A DNA stretch of 15,962 nt from Myxococcales bacterium UBA1203 (GTDB taxonomy: Bacteria; Myxococcota; Myxococcia; Myxococcales; UBA5297): assembly GCA_002309695.1 (NCBI GenBank), contig DBXV01000016.1:135165-151126 (forward strand). Reading direction: 5' to 3'. Positions 1-6,992 of this stretch are shown one piece after another; the stretch's first letter is position 1, and each line of letters starts with the position of its first letter. Below the pieces are notes generated by a model. That model worked only from the letters and a program-made list of their open reading frames with translations, did not search any database and had not been told where the DNA came from. A program made the position numbers and the translations under genes.

Positions 1-189
1 GGGACGCTGAACTGCGGGAGCTGCTCTGGCAGCAATCAGACATGCTCGAACAACGTCTGCGTGACGACCTGCACGCCCAAGACCTGCGCGAGCCTGGGAT
101 ACAACTGCGGCACCGCCTCGGACGGGTGCGGCGGGACGCTCTCGTGCGGCGGCTGCGGCGGCGGTCAGACGTGCTCCAGCAATCACTGC
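1..189 (+). repeat. Cys-rich tandem protein repeat, about 132-nt period
   Basis: Bases 1-60 encode the end of one unit (GTLNCGSC...QTCSNNVC). Bases 133-189 encode the matching part of the next unit (GTLSCGGC...QTCSSNHC), one residue shorter. The DNA starts alike in both copies (GGGACGCT). A full unit is about 44 residues with the pattern C-x4-C-x6-C-x6-C-x5-C-x2-C-x5-C-x5-C. More copies probably lie upstream of the window. Such units are common as surface or substrate-binding modules in secreted myxobacterial proteins; the role here is inferred. Confidence 0.7.
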
Positions 190-1725
190 ACGTCCACGGC
201 GCTGCCCTATCCCACGCGGCCCACGGTGAAGGGGCTCCAGCCCGACTTCTGGGGCAACATCGATGAAATCAGCGGCAATGCCGTCCACGGCGTGGCCATG
301 AACCTCGTCTGGGCCTTTTGGGAGACGAATCTCGTGGCGCCCGTGAACGGCGTCTGCTCCAACGGCGGCGTGGCCTATCAGGGGCACTGCTTCGTGGTGG
401 ATCAGGGCAACGCCAACGCGATTAAGGCCTATTCCGACCGCGGCGTGGTGGTGACGGGCATCGTCTACGGCGCACCTGCCTGGGCTCGGCGCAACTGCTC
501 GGGCGCTCAGCTGGCCGCCGATTATTTCTGCGCACCCACCGAAGCCGGCGCCGCCGATTACGGCCGCTTCGCCGGCTTCCTCGCCTGGTATTTCAACGGG
601 CTGAACGGCCACGGCCGCGTGGCGGACTTCGTCATTCACAACGAGGTGAACGCCTCCACCTGGTTCAATCCAGGCTGCACCAAATCCACCTGCAAGAACA
701 AGAAGGACGAATGGGTCAAGGCCTACGCCCAGAGCTACAACGCGGCCTACGACGCGGTGAAGAAAGAGCAGCCCAATGCGAAAATTCTCTTTTCCTTCGA
801 TCATCACTTCGGCAGCACCTATGACTCGATGATCAACGACGCTGCCCCCGCATTCAGCGCGGAGACCTTCCTCTCGAAGCTCATTCCCCAGGTGGGCACC
901 AGGGACTGGCGGATTGCCTGGCATTCCTATCCGCCGAACCTCCTCGTGCCCTCATTCAGCGCCAACGACTATCCCCGCATTACCTTTGGAAATGTGGGCG
1001 TTCTGGCGGGTTGGCTGCGCAAGAATTATCCCAATGACCCCCACGCCTGGGAAATTCAGCTGACGGAGAATGGCATCAACGGCAAGACGGGCGATGCCAA
1101 CATGCAGGCCAAGCAGAATGACTTCCTCTGCAAGGCATTTGAGGCGGTGAACGGCACGCCGGGCATTGAGAGCATGATTTATCACCGCATGCTGGATCAT
1201 TCGACGGAACTGGCGGCGGGGCTGGGCTGCGGCCTTCGCAATTCGGATACTTCCGCGAAGCCCGCCTGGACGACCTATGCGCTCGCCAACCAGCCGGGCC
1301 ACCTGAACTGCGGCTTCCAGTATATTGTCGGTCAGAGTGAACCTAAGACGCATCTCATCCGCGGCTCCAAGGGCGGCAAGCACTGGGCGACGACGCGCAT
1401 TCTGCCCAGCGGTTATGCCCAGGACGGCGTAAACTGGCTCCTCCTGCGCAATCCTAAGGCCGGCACCCACATGCTCTACGAGTGCTGCCTCGGCAACGGG
1501 ACGACCTGCGATCATTCGTTCGTCAGCACGGCCGCCAACTGCGAGAATCAATTCCCCATGGGGCCTTTGGGATATGCCTACGATACGCAGGTTTCGGGCA
1601 CCGTCCCGCTGTATCGCTGCTACAGCTCAAAGACGAACGACCATATGATTTCGGCCGCTGCCAACTGCGAGGGATACACAATTGAGAATAACGGCGCCCC
1701 ATTGGGTTATGTGTATCCGAATTAG
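1..1725 (+). CDS. Secreted Cys-rich-repeat / DUF5722-like glycosidase / DUF5648-like protein, 5' truncated
   Basis: The frame is open from base 1, so the true start lies upstream; the GTG at 61 is internal. The visible part is 574 residues. Residues 1-63 are Cys-rich repeats. From about residue 75 (motif VKGLQPDFWG) there is a domain resembling DUF5722, a glycoside-hydrolase-like TIM-barrel family. Two glutamates sit where clan GH-A enzymes keep their catalytic pair: E215 in VIHNEVN (acid/base) and E356 in QLTENG (nucleophile), with DWRIAWHSYPP between them. The last 95 residues hold two repeats, each with LY..C...DH, AANCE and PLGY.Y, like the DUF5648 repeat but richer in cysteine. Polysaccharide cleavage outside the cell is inferred; the substrate is unknown. 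The many cysteines suggest a disulfide-stabilised exported protein. The gene ends at a bidirectional terminator. Confidence 0.75.
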   Translation, partial: GTLNCGSCSGSNQTCSNNVCVTTCTPKTCASLGYNCGTASDGCGGTLSCGGCGGGQTCSSNHCTSTALPYPTRPTVKGLQPDFWGNIDEISGNAVHGVAMNLVWAFWETNLVAPVNGVCSNGGVAYQGHCFVVDQGNANAIKAYSDRGVVVTGIVYGAPAWARRNCSGAQLAADYFCAPTEAGAADYGRFAGFLAWYFNGLNGHGRVADFVIHNEVNASTWFNPGCTKSTCKNKKDEWVKAYAQSYNAAYDAVKKEQPNAKILFSFDHHFGSTYDSMINDAAPAFSAETFLSKLIPQVGTRDWRIAWHSYPPNLLVPSFSANDYPRITFGNVGVLAGWLRKNYPNDPHAWEIQLTENGINGKTGDANMQAKQNDFLCKAFEAVNGTPGIESMIYHRMLDHSTELAAGLGCGLRNSDTSAKPAWTTYALANQPGHLNCGFQYIVGQSEPKTHLIRGSKGGKHWATTRILPSGYAQDGVNWLLLRNPKAGTHMLYECCLGNGTTCDHSFVSTAANCENQFPMGPLGYAYDTQVSGTVPLYRCYSSKTNDHMISAAANCEGYTIENNGAPLGYVYPN

Positions 1726-1765
1726 CAGAATGATTTGATTGGATGCCCACCTTTTTCAGAAACAA

Positions 1766-1806
1766 AAAGCCGCGCCCTTCGATGTGGGGGACGCGGCTTT
1801 GTATTT
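1766..1806. terminator. Bidirectional intrinsic terminator
   Basis: A 9-bp perfect stem (AAAGCCGCG at 1766-1774 pairs with CGCGGCTTT at 1792-1800) lies between two convergent genes. On the minus strand the stem is followed by TTTTTGTTT, a good U-tract; on the plus strand the tail is the weaker TTTGTATTT. It can end both the DUF5722-like gene and the small minus-strand gene. Confidence 0.8.
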
Positions 1807-1834
1807 ATATTACAGCAAAGCGAGGAATTATATT

Positions 1835-2164
1835 TCAATCAGCATCGAGGAGCGCTCCGTCTGCGTATTGAAGAACCCTGTCGATGTAATATTTTTTGCA
1901 TTCTTCTGGAAATTTTCGGGCAACGCGATGCAGCGCATCGACAAAGAGGCGGCTTTGCGTTTTTTCTGCAACATCATCAAAAACTTCCGAAAGCCACGAA
2001 AATTCATCAGCGGTGCAGTCATTTTCCAGAAATGAAATTGTTTCATCCATATTGCGTGAAAGAATTTCGATTTCTTTCTGCCAGCATTGTTCGACGCCAT
2101 AAGTCCACTCATCGTCAGTCTCAGATCTTTTTTTGAGCACTGTTCGAATTTCATCTGCAATCAT
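1835..2164 (-). CDS. Small acidic hypothetical protein (109 aa)
   Basis: The product is a cytoplasmic, strongly acidic protein with no signal peptide or membrane segment. It has an alpha-helical look, with the conserved-looking core ECTADEFSWLSEVF-like (here DCTADEFSWLSEVFDD, then AEKTQSR) and a PEECKKYY stretch. The ATG at 2164 is set by a strong Shine-Dalgarno (AAAGGAGG, 2173-2180 on the minus strand). The DNA is much richer in A+T than the GC-rich genes around it, which suggests recent acquisition. I have the impression that similar proteins occur in gut Firmicutes, possibly as orphan immunity-type proteins, but no motif proves this. Overlapping plus-strand frames here lack ribosome binding sites and are taken as shadows. 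Confidence 0.7.
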   Translation of the reverse strand: MIADEIRTVLKKRSETDDEWTYGVEQCWQKEIEILSRNMDETISFLENDCTADEFSWLSEVFDDVAEKTQSRLFVDALHRVARKFPEECKKYYIDRVLQYADGALLDAD

Positions 2165-2493
2165 TTCTTTTTCCTCCTTTTCAATACGGAAGACTGGTCA
2201 CTGTCGGGAAATACAGTCGCGATTTGTCCGTTAGTTTTGATAATTTCAAATCTTTTTCATTATATCGATATTGCCTTCCTGACGGGGTGATGGACGCGAG
2301 AAATTCGCTGCATTTCCGTCAATAAGGCACGTCGCTGACCGTGCGCAGACGGCACAAATGACACAGGCCGCGCAGAATTTTGTTTCTGAGGCAGAATAAC
2401 TGCTCAAAAGAACAGAAAAATTTTACTTGAAGCCGTATATTTTTTCTGAACAGGGGTGCGCGCCGGGCCGAACAAGTCATCAAGGAGAAAACG
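2165..2493. other. AT-rich divergent intergenic region
   Basis: This 329-nt stretch separates two divergently transcribed genes and should hold both promoters. On the minus strand it has a perfect TATAAT (2264-2259) and the AAGGAGG ribosome site. On the plus strand it has a TATATT (2436-2441) and an AAGGAG at 2482-2487, six bases before the ATG at 2494. Neither -10-like site has a convincing -35. No further gene is supported; the short plus-strand frame over 2087-2290 has no ribosome site. Confidence 0.6.
2259..2264 (-). promoter_or_regulatory. Candidate -10 box for the 109-aa gene
   Basis: The minus strand reads TATAAT here, a perfect consensus, about 95 bases before the ATG at 2164. The matching -35 position has no TTGACA-like hexamer, so this is a possible promoter only. 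Confidence 0.35.
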
Positions 2494-3270
2494 ATGAAGT
2501 TTCAGCGAATGATTCTGCCGACGTTGTGTGGAATAAGTATCCTTGGATTTTCAGCCGCTGCGCATGCGGAAGACAATTCCTCCGTCAATACTGCCAATAG
2601 ATTTGACCATTCTTCTGACCATTCTTCTGGATATTTATCGCGTTCATCCGGCCCGCTGTATTCCAAGCGCGTCCACGTGTCGGGCGTGGAAGAAATGAAG
2701 GGCGTGCCCTTTCGCGTGGGAAACGGCGCTTCCGGCGTTCGATGTGCGGCGCCATGTGACCTGCGCCTGACATTTCGCGAGGGGGAATACGGCGAACTGG
2801 TCTTTGAAACGCCGCAGAGGACTTTTTCCGAGACGTTCAGGCTGAAAACTTCGTCTCCCGACTTCGATGTTCAGGTCATTCATGCGGGCAGCTTTCGGCG
2901 GCTGGCCGGCGGCATCGGTCTTGTGGCCGGCGGCATTCCCACATTGGCCATAGGCGCCTTCGGCTGGTTTGCTTTTATTATTGGCCCGCCGGAGTGTGAC
3001 TGCGACCTTTCGGATCCCAAAAAGAAGCTCGAACACATTCGGTCAGACAGGCGCTATCGAAACACCACGGTCAGCATTGGAACCGTTGGAACAGCTCTGG
3101 GCCTCGCGGCCATTATTGTAGGCAGCTGGTGGATTCACACGGGCAGGAGCCGCATTCGCGTCATTCCCAAAGAGACGGATGCGGGGAGCGTGCAAAGCTC
3201 GGCCAATGTTTCTTTTGGAATTGTGCCTGTGCAGGGCGGGGCCTCCGCGGTCGCGTCGGGGGAATTTTAG
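2494..3270 (+). CDS. Exported PEGA-like hypothetical membrane protein (258 aa)
   Basis: The start is set by AAGGAG six bases upstream. Residues 1-25 form a signal peptide ending AHA. A low-complexity Ser/His/Asp stretch (about 28-52) follows, then a beta-rich domain with a CAAPC motif (C84, C88). That motif resembles the C-x-x-P-C of PEGA-like proteins common in Myxococcota, where it precedes a short strand. Two hydrophobic segments follow (about 138-164 and 192-216), separated by a charged loop with a CDC motif (C168, C170). The C-terminus (PVQGGASAVASGEF) resembles the PxPGGAxx..G.F ending of many myxobacterial envelope proteins. Location in the cell envelope is inferred and the function is unknown. 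It appears to be a single-gene unit bounded by an AT-rich upstream region and two downstream hairpins. Confidence 0.75.
   Translation: MKFQRMILPTLCGISILGFSAAAHAEDNSSVNTANRFDHSSDHSSGYLSRSSGPLYSKRVHVSGVEEMKGVPFRVGNGASGVRCAAPCDLRLTFREGEYGELVFETPQRTFSETFRLKTSSPDFDVQVIHAGSFRRLAGGIGLVAGGIPTLAIGAFGWFAFIIGPPECDCDLSDPKKKLEHIRSDRRYRNTTVSIGTVGTALGLAAIIVGSWWIHTGRSRIRVIPKETDAGSVQSSANVSFGIVPVQGGASAVASGEF
2605..2628 (+). repeat. 12-bp exact tandem duplication
   Basis: GACCATTCTTCT occurs twice in a row (2605-2616 and 2617-2628), encoding a doubled DHSS unit in the low-complexity linker just after the signal peptide. It keeps the reading frame and looks like recent slippage. Confidence 0.85.
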
Positions 3271-3291
3271 CACGCATTCCCGGGCTTTACT

Positions 3292-3330
3292 CCCTCTCAG
3301 TCATTGCCTTCGGCGTCGGAGAGGGTTTTA
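3292..3330 (+). terminator. Weak hairpin downstream of the 258-aa gene
   Basis: CCCTCTC (3292-3298) pairs with GAGAGGG (3319-3325) across a 20-nt loop and is followed by TTTTA. The loop is long and the T-tract short, so this may be a minor terminator ahead of the stronger one at 3354. Confidence 0.4.
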
Positions 3331-3353
3331 CAAATAAAAATATAATCATAATA

Positions 3354-3391
3354 AAAATCCCCCGCTCCAATGTTCCGGAGAGGGGGATTTT
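3354..3391. terminator. Bidirectional intrinsic terminator
   Basis: AAAATCCCCC at 3354-3363 pairs with GGGGGATTTT at 3382-3391. One mismatch separates this from an inner CTCC/GGAG stem with an 8-nt loop. T residues follow on both strands. It lies between the convergent 258-aa gene and the last gene of the minus-strand envelope operon. Confidence 0.8.
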
Positions 3392-3463
3392 AGTTAGGGC
3401 GAGACGGCAAATAAAAAGTTCCTGCCTCAGTATTCCAGGTGTGTTGCCGCCCGTTCAGGTGTT

Positions 3464-5119
3464 TCAGGTATTTTTTCTTCGCCGCAGGGCAAATCCGGCG
3501 AGAAGTAATCCGCAGAAAGACAGCGTTTGTCCGGCGCTCGTGCCTGGCCCCGCCGCGCCGCAGCCGCTTTCCAGCGCCACAAAGCCGTCCGCGGGAACAT
3601 TCCATTCCTGATTTCCCGCGTCATCCGCTCCGCCATTCCAATCCGCGGAACCGGAATCAGCAGCCGGCAAAATTCCGGCATCCGCCGAAGCGTCATCCAC
3701 GACGGGAGAAGGAGAAACGCCCGCATCGTCTTCAGGAGAAGGCTGGGGCTCGGGCTCCGGCTCAGGCTGCTGGGCCGTCACCACGATGCTGACATTGAGC
3801 ACATCGCCAAAAGCCGCGCCGGAGCGCTCCATCCGCCAGGTTCCCTGATGCGTCTGCGCGCTCTCCGGGGCCGTCATGGCGACGGACCAGACCTTGGTGC
3901 CGCCGGGTGCAATGGACTCCGAATCGCCCAGCTCCACGGGCGAAACGGCATTCAGCGGACTTCCGCCCGCGTGCGCGAGCCGATAGCCCCTGGCCTTTGT
4001 CCAGGTGGTGTTGCCCGTATTCTGCACGGTCCATGTCTTGGTGAACTGCTGTCCGCCCGTCATCTGCGTTCCGGCGGGCGTGTTTTCATTCACCAGCTTC
4101 GCGCCGTCTGACTCAGCCGGCGCCACGGCCTTGATGCGGGTAAAGATGGCGCCGCCGAAATTCACGCCATTGTGCGACATGCTCCAGTTGTGCGTGTAGG
4201 TGCCGGGCGTGGAGGGGACGGTCATGGCGACTGACCACGTCTTGGAGGCCCCCGGGGCGATGGACTCGCCGTCGGCGAAATCCACCGAGGTCACGGACGA
4301 CATCTGCGTCCCGCCGATGGAGACGAACTTGTAGCCCTTGGCCTTTGTCCAGGTGGTGTTGCCCGTGTTCTTGATGGTCCACGTCTTGGTGAAGCTCGCG
4401 CCCGTGGTGAATTCGCTGTCGTCGGGGATGGTTTCAGAGGCGAATTTGGCGTCGTCCGTCTCCACCGGGGCGCACTGGTCATTGGCCGGCAGCTCTTTGT
4501 AGCCGTTCTGCTTCTTCCAGTAGCTCAGCGGCCCGCCGCAGGAGCCCTTGTAGGGGTCGTCGCGGACGCTGTCGGAATTGTAGCGCACCTCGAAGTGCAG
4601 GTGCGGACCGGTGGAATTGCCGGAGCTCGCCGCCTTGCCCAGAAGCTGCCCGCACTTCACCTTGTCGCCCTTCTTCACAACGATGGAGCCGTTGGCCATG
4701 TGGGCGTAGTAGGTGGAGTGGCCCGTGTCGGCGTGGCTGATTTTCACATAGTTGCCGTAGCCGCCGCCGCAGGTGCTGCCCGTGGAGTAGTTCTGGTCGT
4801 AGCAGCCATCATTTGTGTAGGCCACGGTGCCGTCTGCCGCCGCGAGGACGGGCCGCACGTTGATGGTGCCGTTGACGCCGAAATCCGTCCCCTTGTGGCC
4901 CGAATAGGTCTTGGTGCCGCAGTTCCAGTCCTTGAGAGTGCCGCTCCCTTTGTTCAGGTCATAGTAGGCCGTAATATAGCACTTGCTGCGCGTGCTCATG
5001 TCGCAGTCGCCCAGCGGCAGATTGTACAGATATTCAGCGGCATGGGCCCCGGCAGGGATCAGCAGCGCCGCGAGGGCCGACAGCATTGCCAGAGGGCGTT
5101 TGGGGGAGCCGGCGGTCAT
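3464..5119 (-). CDS. Secreted M23 metallopeptidase with two NBR1-type Ig domains and MYXO-CTERM tail
   Basis: Predicted to cut peptidoglycan cross-bridges or stems outside the membrane. The ATG at 5119 is preferred over the in-frame GTG at 5122 because it sits six bases after GGAGG. It gives 551 residues. Residues 1-27 are a signal peptide (GAHA cleavage). The M23 (LytM/lysostaphin) domain spans about 55-200. Zinc ligands are H75 and D79 (HKGTD) and H175; catalytic-type histidines are H140 (YYAH) and H173 (HLHFEV), so the site is complete. Two tandem NBR1-type Ig-like domains (about 218-332 and 334-449) share FTKTWT(I/V)(K/Q)NTGNTTWTKA. A Pro/Glu/Asp-rich linker (about 450-515) follows. The tail has SGCG, a hydrophobic helix and RRRK, matching the MYXO-CTERM surface-sorting signal. 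It is the last gene of a four-gene operon. Confidence 0.9.
   Translation of the reverse strand: MTAGSPKRPLAMLSALAALLIPAGAHAAEYLYNLPLGDCDMSTRSKCYITAYYDLNKGSGTLKDWNCGTKTYSGHKGTDFGVNGTINVRPVLAAADGTVAYTNDGCYDQNYSTGSTCGGGYGNYVKISHADTGHSTYYAHMANGSIVVKKGDKVKCGQLLGKAASSGNSTGPHLHFEVRYNSDSVRDDPYKGSCGGPLSYWKKQNGYKELPANDQCAPVETDDAKFASETIPDDSEFTTGASFTKTWTIKNTGNTTWTKAKGYKFVSIGGTQMSSVTSVDFADGESIAPGASKTWSVAMTVPSTPGTYTHNWSMSHNGVNFGGAIFTRIKAVAPAESDGAKLVNENTPAGTQMTGGQQFTKTWTVQNTGNTTWTKARGYRLAHAGGSPLNAVSPVELGDSESIAPGGTKVWSVAMTAPESAQTHQGTWRMERSGAAFGDVLNVSIVVTAQQPEPEPEPQPSPEDDAGVSPSPVVDDASADAGILPAADSGSADWNGGADDAGNQEWNVPADGFVALESGCGAAGPGTSAGQTLSFCGLLLAGFALRRRKNT
3991..4366 (-). repeat. Direct DNA repeat within the two Ig domains
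   Basis: A 28-bp stretch at 3991-4018 recurs exactly at 4339-4366, an offset of 348 nt (116 codons). It lies inside longer similar sequence encoding the NTGNTTWTKA core of the two NBR1-type domains. Exact identity at wobble positions suggests a recent duplication or gene conversion. Confidence 0.85.
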
Positions 5120-5973
5120 CACTGGCCTCCTTTGGGAGGTGCCGGCTGGGCTGCGCTGACGCGGTCCGCATGGCCTGTAACAACATTCAGGTGCCAGAGG
5201 GTATTTCCGGCGGTGTATTCCAGGACAGTGTCAGAAATAAAACGCAGATTTTCACGCCGGTCGGCGGGCGGAACAAAGTCCTGGGAGAAGACGCCGCCCG
5301 TGTCGGCGCGGACGTTCTGATTGGTCAGCTGCCGCCGGGGCGATTTGCCGTCCAGGTCCAGGCGCCAGAACGAGGCAAAGCCCGATTCGCCGGAGAGATA
5401 AATCACCGCCCGGCCGTCGGGCGTGAAGAGGGGGAGCCACACATTGTCGCTGCCCAGGTCCAGCAGACGCTTTCGCGCGGCGGTGCGCTGTTCGGCATCG
5501 GCGGAAATGAGGTCGATGGCCGCCGGGTCGTTCTGTTCGCCCAGACTGACGACCGCAATGTCGCCGCGATGGCTGAACACCAGGTCCGCGGTGCATCGGT
5601 CGGCGATTTTTCGGGGAAGTCCGTCGTCTTCGAGCGCAAACAGGTTTTCGTCCTGCACAAAGAACAGCCGTCCCTGAGGCGATTTGACCGCGCCCTCCAC
5701 GCGCTCGGCCAGCTTCTTCAAATCGCCGCTCTTTGCATCCCGCTCGTAGAGGGTGTGGTTGCCCTTGCCTGGGCTGGAATCGGGAATCAGGTCCTCGCGA
5801 AGGACGAAGGCGCGCTGGCTGTGAGGCCCTTTGGCCGTATCGCCGCCCTGAACGGCGCGCTCTTCTGTCCAGCCATAGCGGCGTTCGGCCGGCGTTTCGG
5901 GACTTTGGCCCGCCATGAGCCCGCCTGTGAGGACGGCGGCGGCAAGGATTTCTGCGAAAGGCGTGAGCGGCAT
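5119..5973 (-). CDS. Periplasmic TolB-like beta-propeller protein (284 aa)
   Basis: The frame extends further upstream, but the ATG at 5973 is preferred: AGGAGG lies nine bases before it, and a signal peptide starts there (MPLTPFAEILAAAVLTGGLM, then AGQ). No lipobox cysteine is present, so a soluble periplasmic product is likely. Propeller-like repeats include LFTPDGRAVIYLSGESG (about residues 180-198), followed by FWRLDLDG and RRQLTNQ, the WD40/PD40 pattern seen in TolB. Other blades carry LYERD..SGDLKKLA and TLWHLNVVTG. The role is probably scaffolding or ligand binding and no catalytic motif is visible. Its TGA overlaps the ATG of the M23 gene by one base (TGATG at 5121-5117), suggesting translational coupling. 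A 124-nt gap separates it from the gene before it. Confidence 0.7.
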   Translation of the reverse strand: MPLTPFAEILAAAVLTGGLMAGQSPETPAERRYGWTEERAVQGGDTAKGPHSQRAFVLREDLIPDSSPGKGNHTLYERDAKSGDLKKLAERVEGAVKSPQGRLFFVQDENLFALEDDGLPRKIADRCTADLVFSHRGDIAVVSLGEQNDPAAIDLISADAEQRTAARKRLLDLGSDNVWLPLFTPDGRAVIYLSGESGFASFWRLDLDGKSPRRQLTNQNVRADTGGVFSQDFVPPADRRENLRFISDTVLEYTAGNTLWHLNVVTGHADRVSAAQPAPPKGGQ

Positions 5974-6097
5974 GGCCAGTGACCTCCTGCTGTTGGGGCT
6001 ATTGAGCGTGAGACAATGAGACAAACTGAAACATCGAACTTGTGGCAGACGCCAAAGGAAATTCAAGGGCCGGGGAGCGCGGGCAGGGCTGTCTGCC

Positions 6098-6961
6098 TCA
6101 GAACCACTGAGTCCGCAGACCGACGGACAGATGCAGAATATCTTTGAGCTTGAGGTAGCTGTTGCTCGCGTACTGAACGAGGCCAAAGTCGTTGACGGAC
6201 AGCTCGTAGAACAGGGCGACGGCCGCGGCGAACCGGCGCCTGTGATCGGGAATCACCCAGGTGATCTCTTCGCCGATGTAGGCATTCAGACGGCAGCGGG
6301 TGGAAAACCAGTAATAGCCCTTGGGGTATTTGTCCGGCTCCTTTGTCCAGTAATCGCTGCCGAAAACGGTGGTGATGTACATGCCCGAGGTGACGGGGAG
6401 AAAGTAGAAGCCGCGGCCCAGGTGAATGAACGCCGGGTAGAAGTCTTCCTTGAGCGTCAAAGTCCAGCGGGCGCTGGCGTCGCTGAATTTGGGAATGAGC
6501 CCCAGCTGGATGTCGGTCGAGAAGTGCCGGAAGCCGCCGTAATAGCCGTATTCCCAGCCAAAGCCCGTGGACACGGCCCCCATGGAGCCCGCGTATTGAA
6601 GAATGCCGTGGTCGGGAATGAGGGCGTTCCAGAGGTTTCGGTAGCGCTCAATGCGCCGGACATATTTCTGGGACTTGTTGGCGGCAGGCGCAGCCGCCGG
6701 AGGCGTTGTGCGGGAAAAAGCCTCCTCGCCGCCCGCAGTCAGGAAGAGCGCGGGGCCATCACGCACATCCCATGTGTTCCCGTCGGGCAGAACCACACGA
6801 CCGTCGTCATCCAGAGGGAGGAGCACATAGCGCCGCGGACGGTTTGCCTGCGCGGGGGCTGCCTGAATCTCAGCCTCTGCTTCAGCCGGCTGCGCCTGAC
6901 AGGGAAGCGTAGCCGCGACGACAGCGCAGAGGAGCGCCAGTCTGAGCGCTTCTGCCGTCAA
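6098..6961 (-). CDS. Probable outer-membrane or envelope protein, unknown family (about 287 aa)
   Basis: There is no in-frame ATG close to the signal peptide. The chosen start is a TTG at 6961 with AGGA just upstream, giving a short signal peptide (TAEALRLALLCAVVAATLPCQA). GTG at 7012, which would overlap the preceding gene by 20 nt, and TTG at 6985 are alternatives. After an Ala/Pro/Glu-rich linker come a short YVLLPLDDDGRVVLPDG strand pair and a linker with AAAPAANK. The C-terminal half is rich in aromatic residues and alternating strands (GFGWEYGYYGGFRHFSTDIQ, GRGFYFLP, YYWFSTRCRLNAYIG) and ends in Phe after an amphipathic strand (SVGLRTQWF), as outer-membrane barrel proteins do. The barrel is inferred, as is any link to the phosphoesterase gene 31 nt before it. 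Confidence 0.65.
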   Translation of the reverse strand: MTAEALRLALLCAVVAATLPCQAQPAEAEAEIQAAPAQANRPRRYVLLPLDDDGRVVLPDGNTWDVRDGPALFLTAGGEEAFSRTTPPAAAPAANKSQKYVRRIERYRNLWNALIPDHGILQYAGSMGAVSTGFGWEYGYYGGFRHFSTDIQLGLIPKFSDASARWTLTLKEDFYPAFIHLGRGFYFLPVTSGMYITTVFGSDYWTKEPDKYPKGYYWFSTRCRLNAYIGEEITWVIPDHRRRFAAAVALFYELSVNDFGLVQYASNSYLKLKDILHLSVGLRTQWF

Positions 6962-6992
6962 TTTTCCTGAACATAAGAGCGGCAAAAACAGG

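Noticed and set aside
1739..2136. Plus-strand frames over the small acidic gene
   Set aside because: The minus-strand gene has AAGGAGG, acidic protein-like composition and a terminator; the plus frames have none of these.
5974..6186. N-terminal extension of the beta-propeller gene
   Set aside because: The extension overlaps the preceding gene and lacks a ribosome site, while AGGAGG and a signal peptide mark the ATG at 5973.
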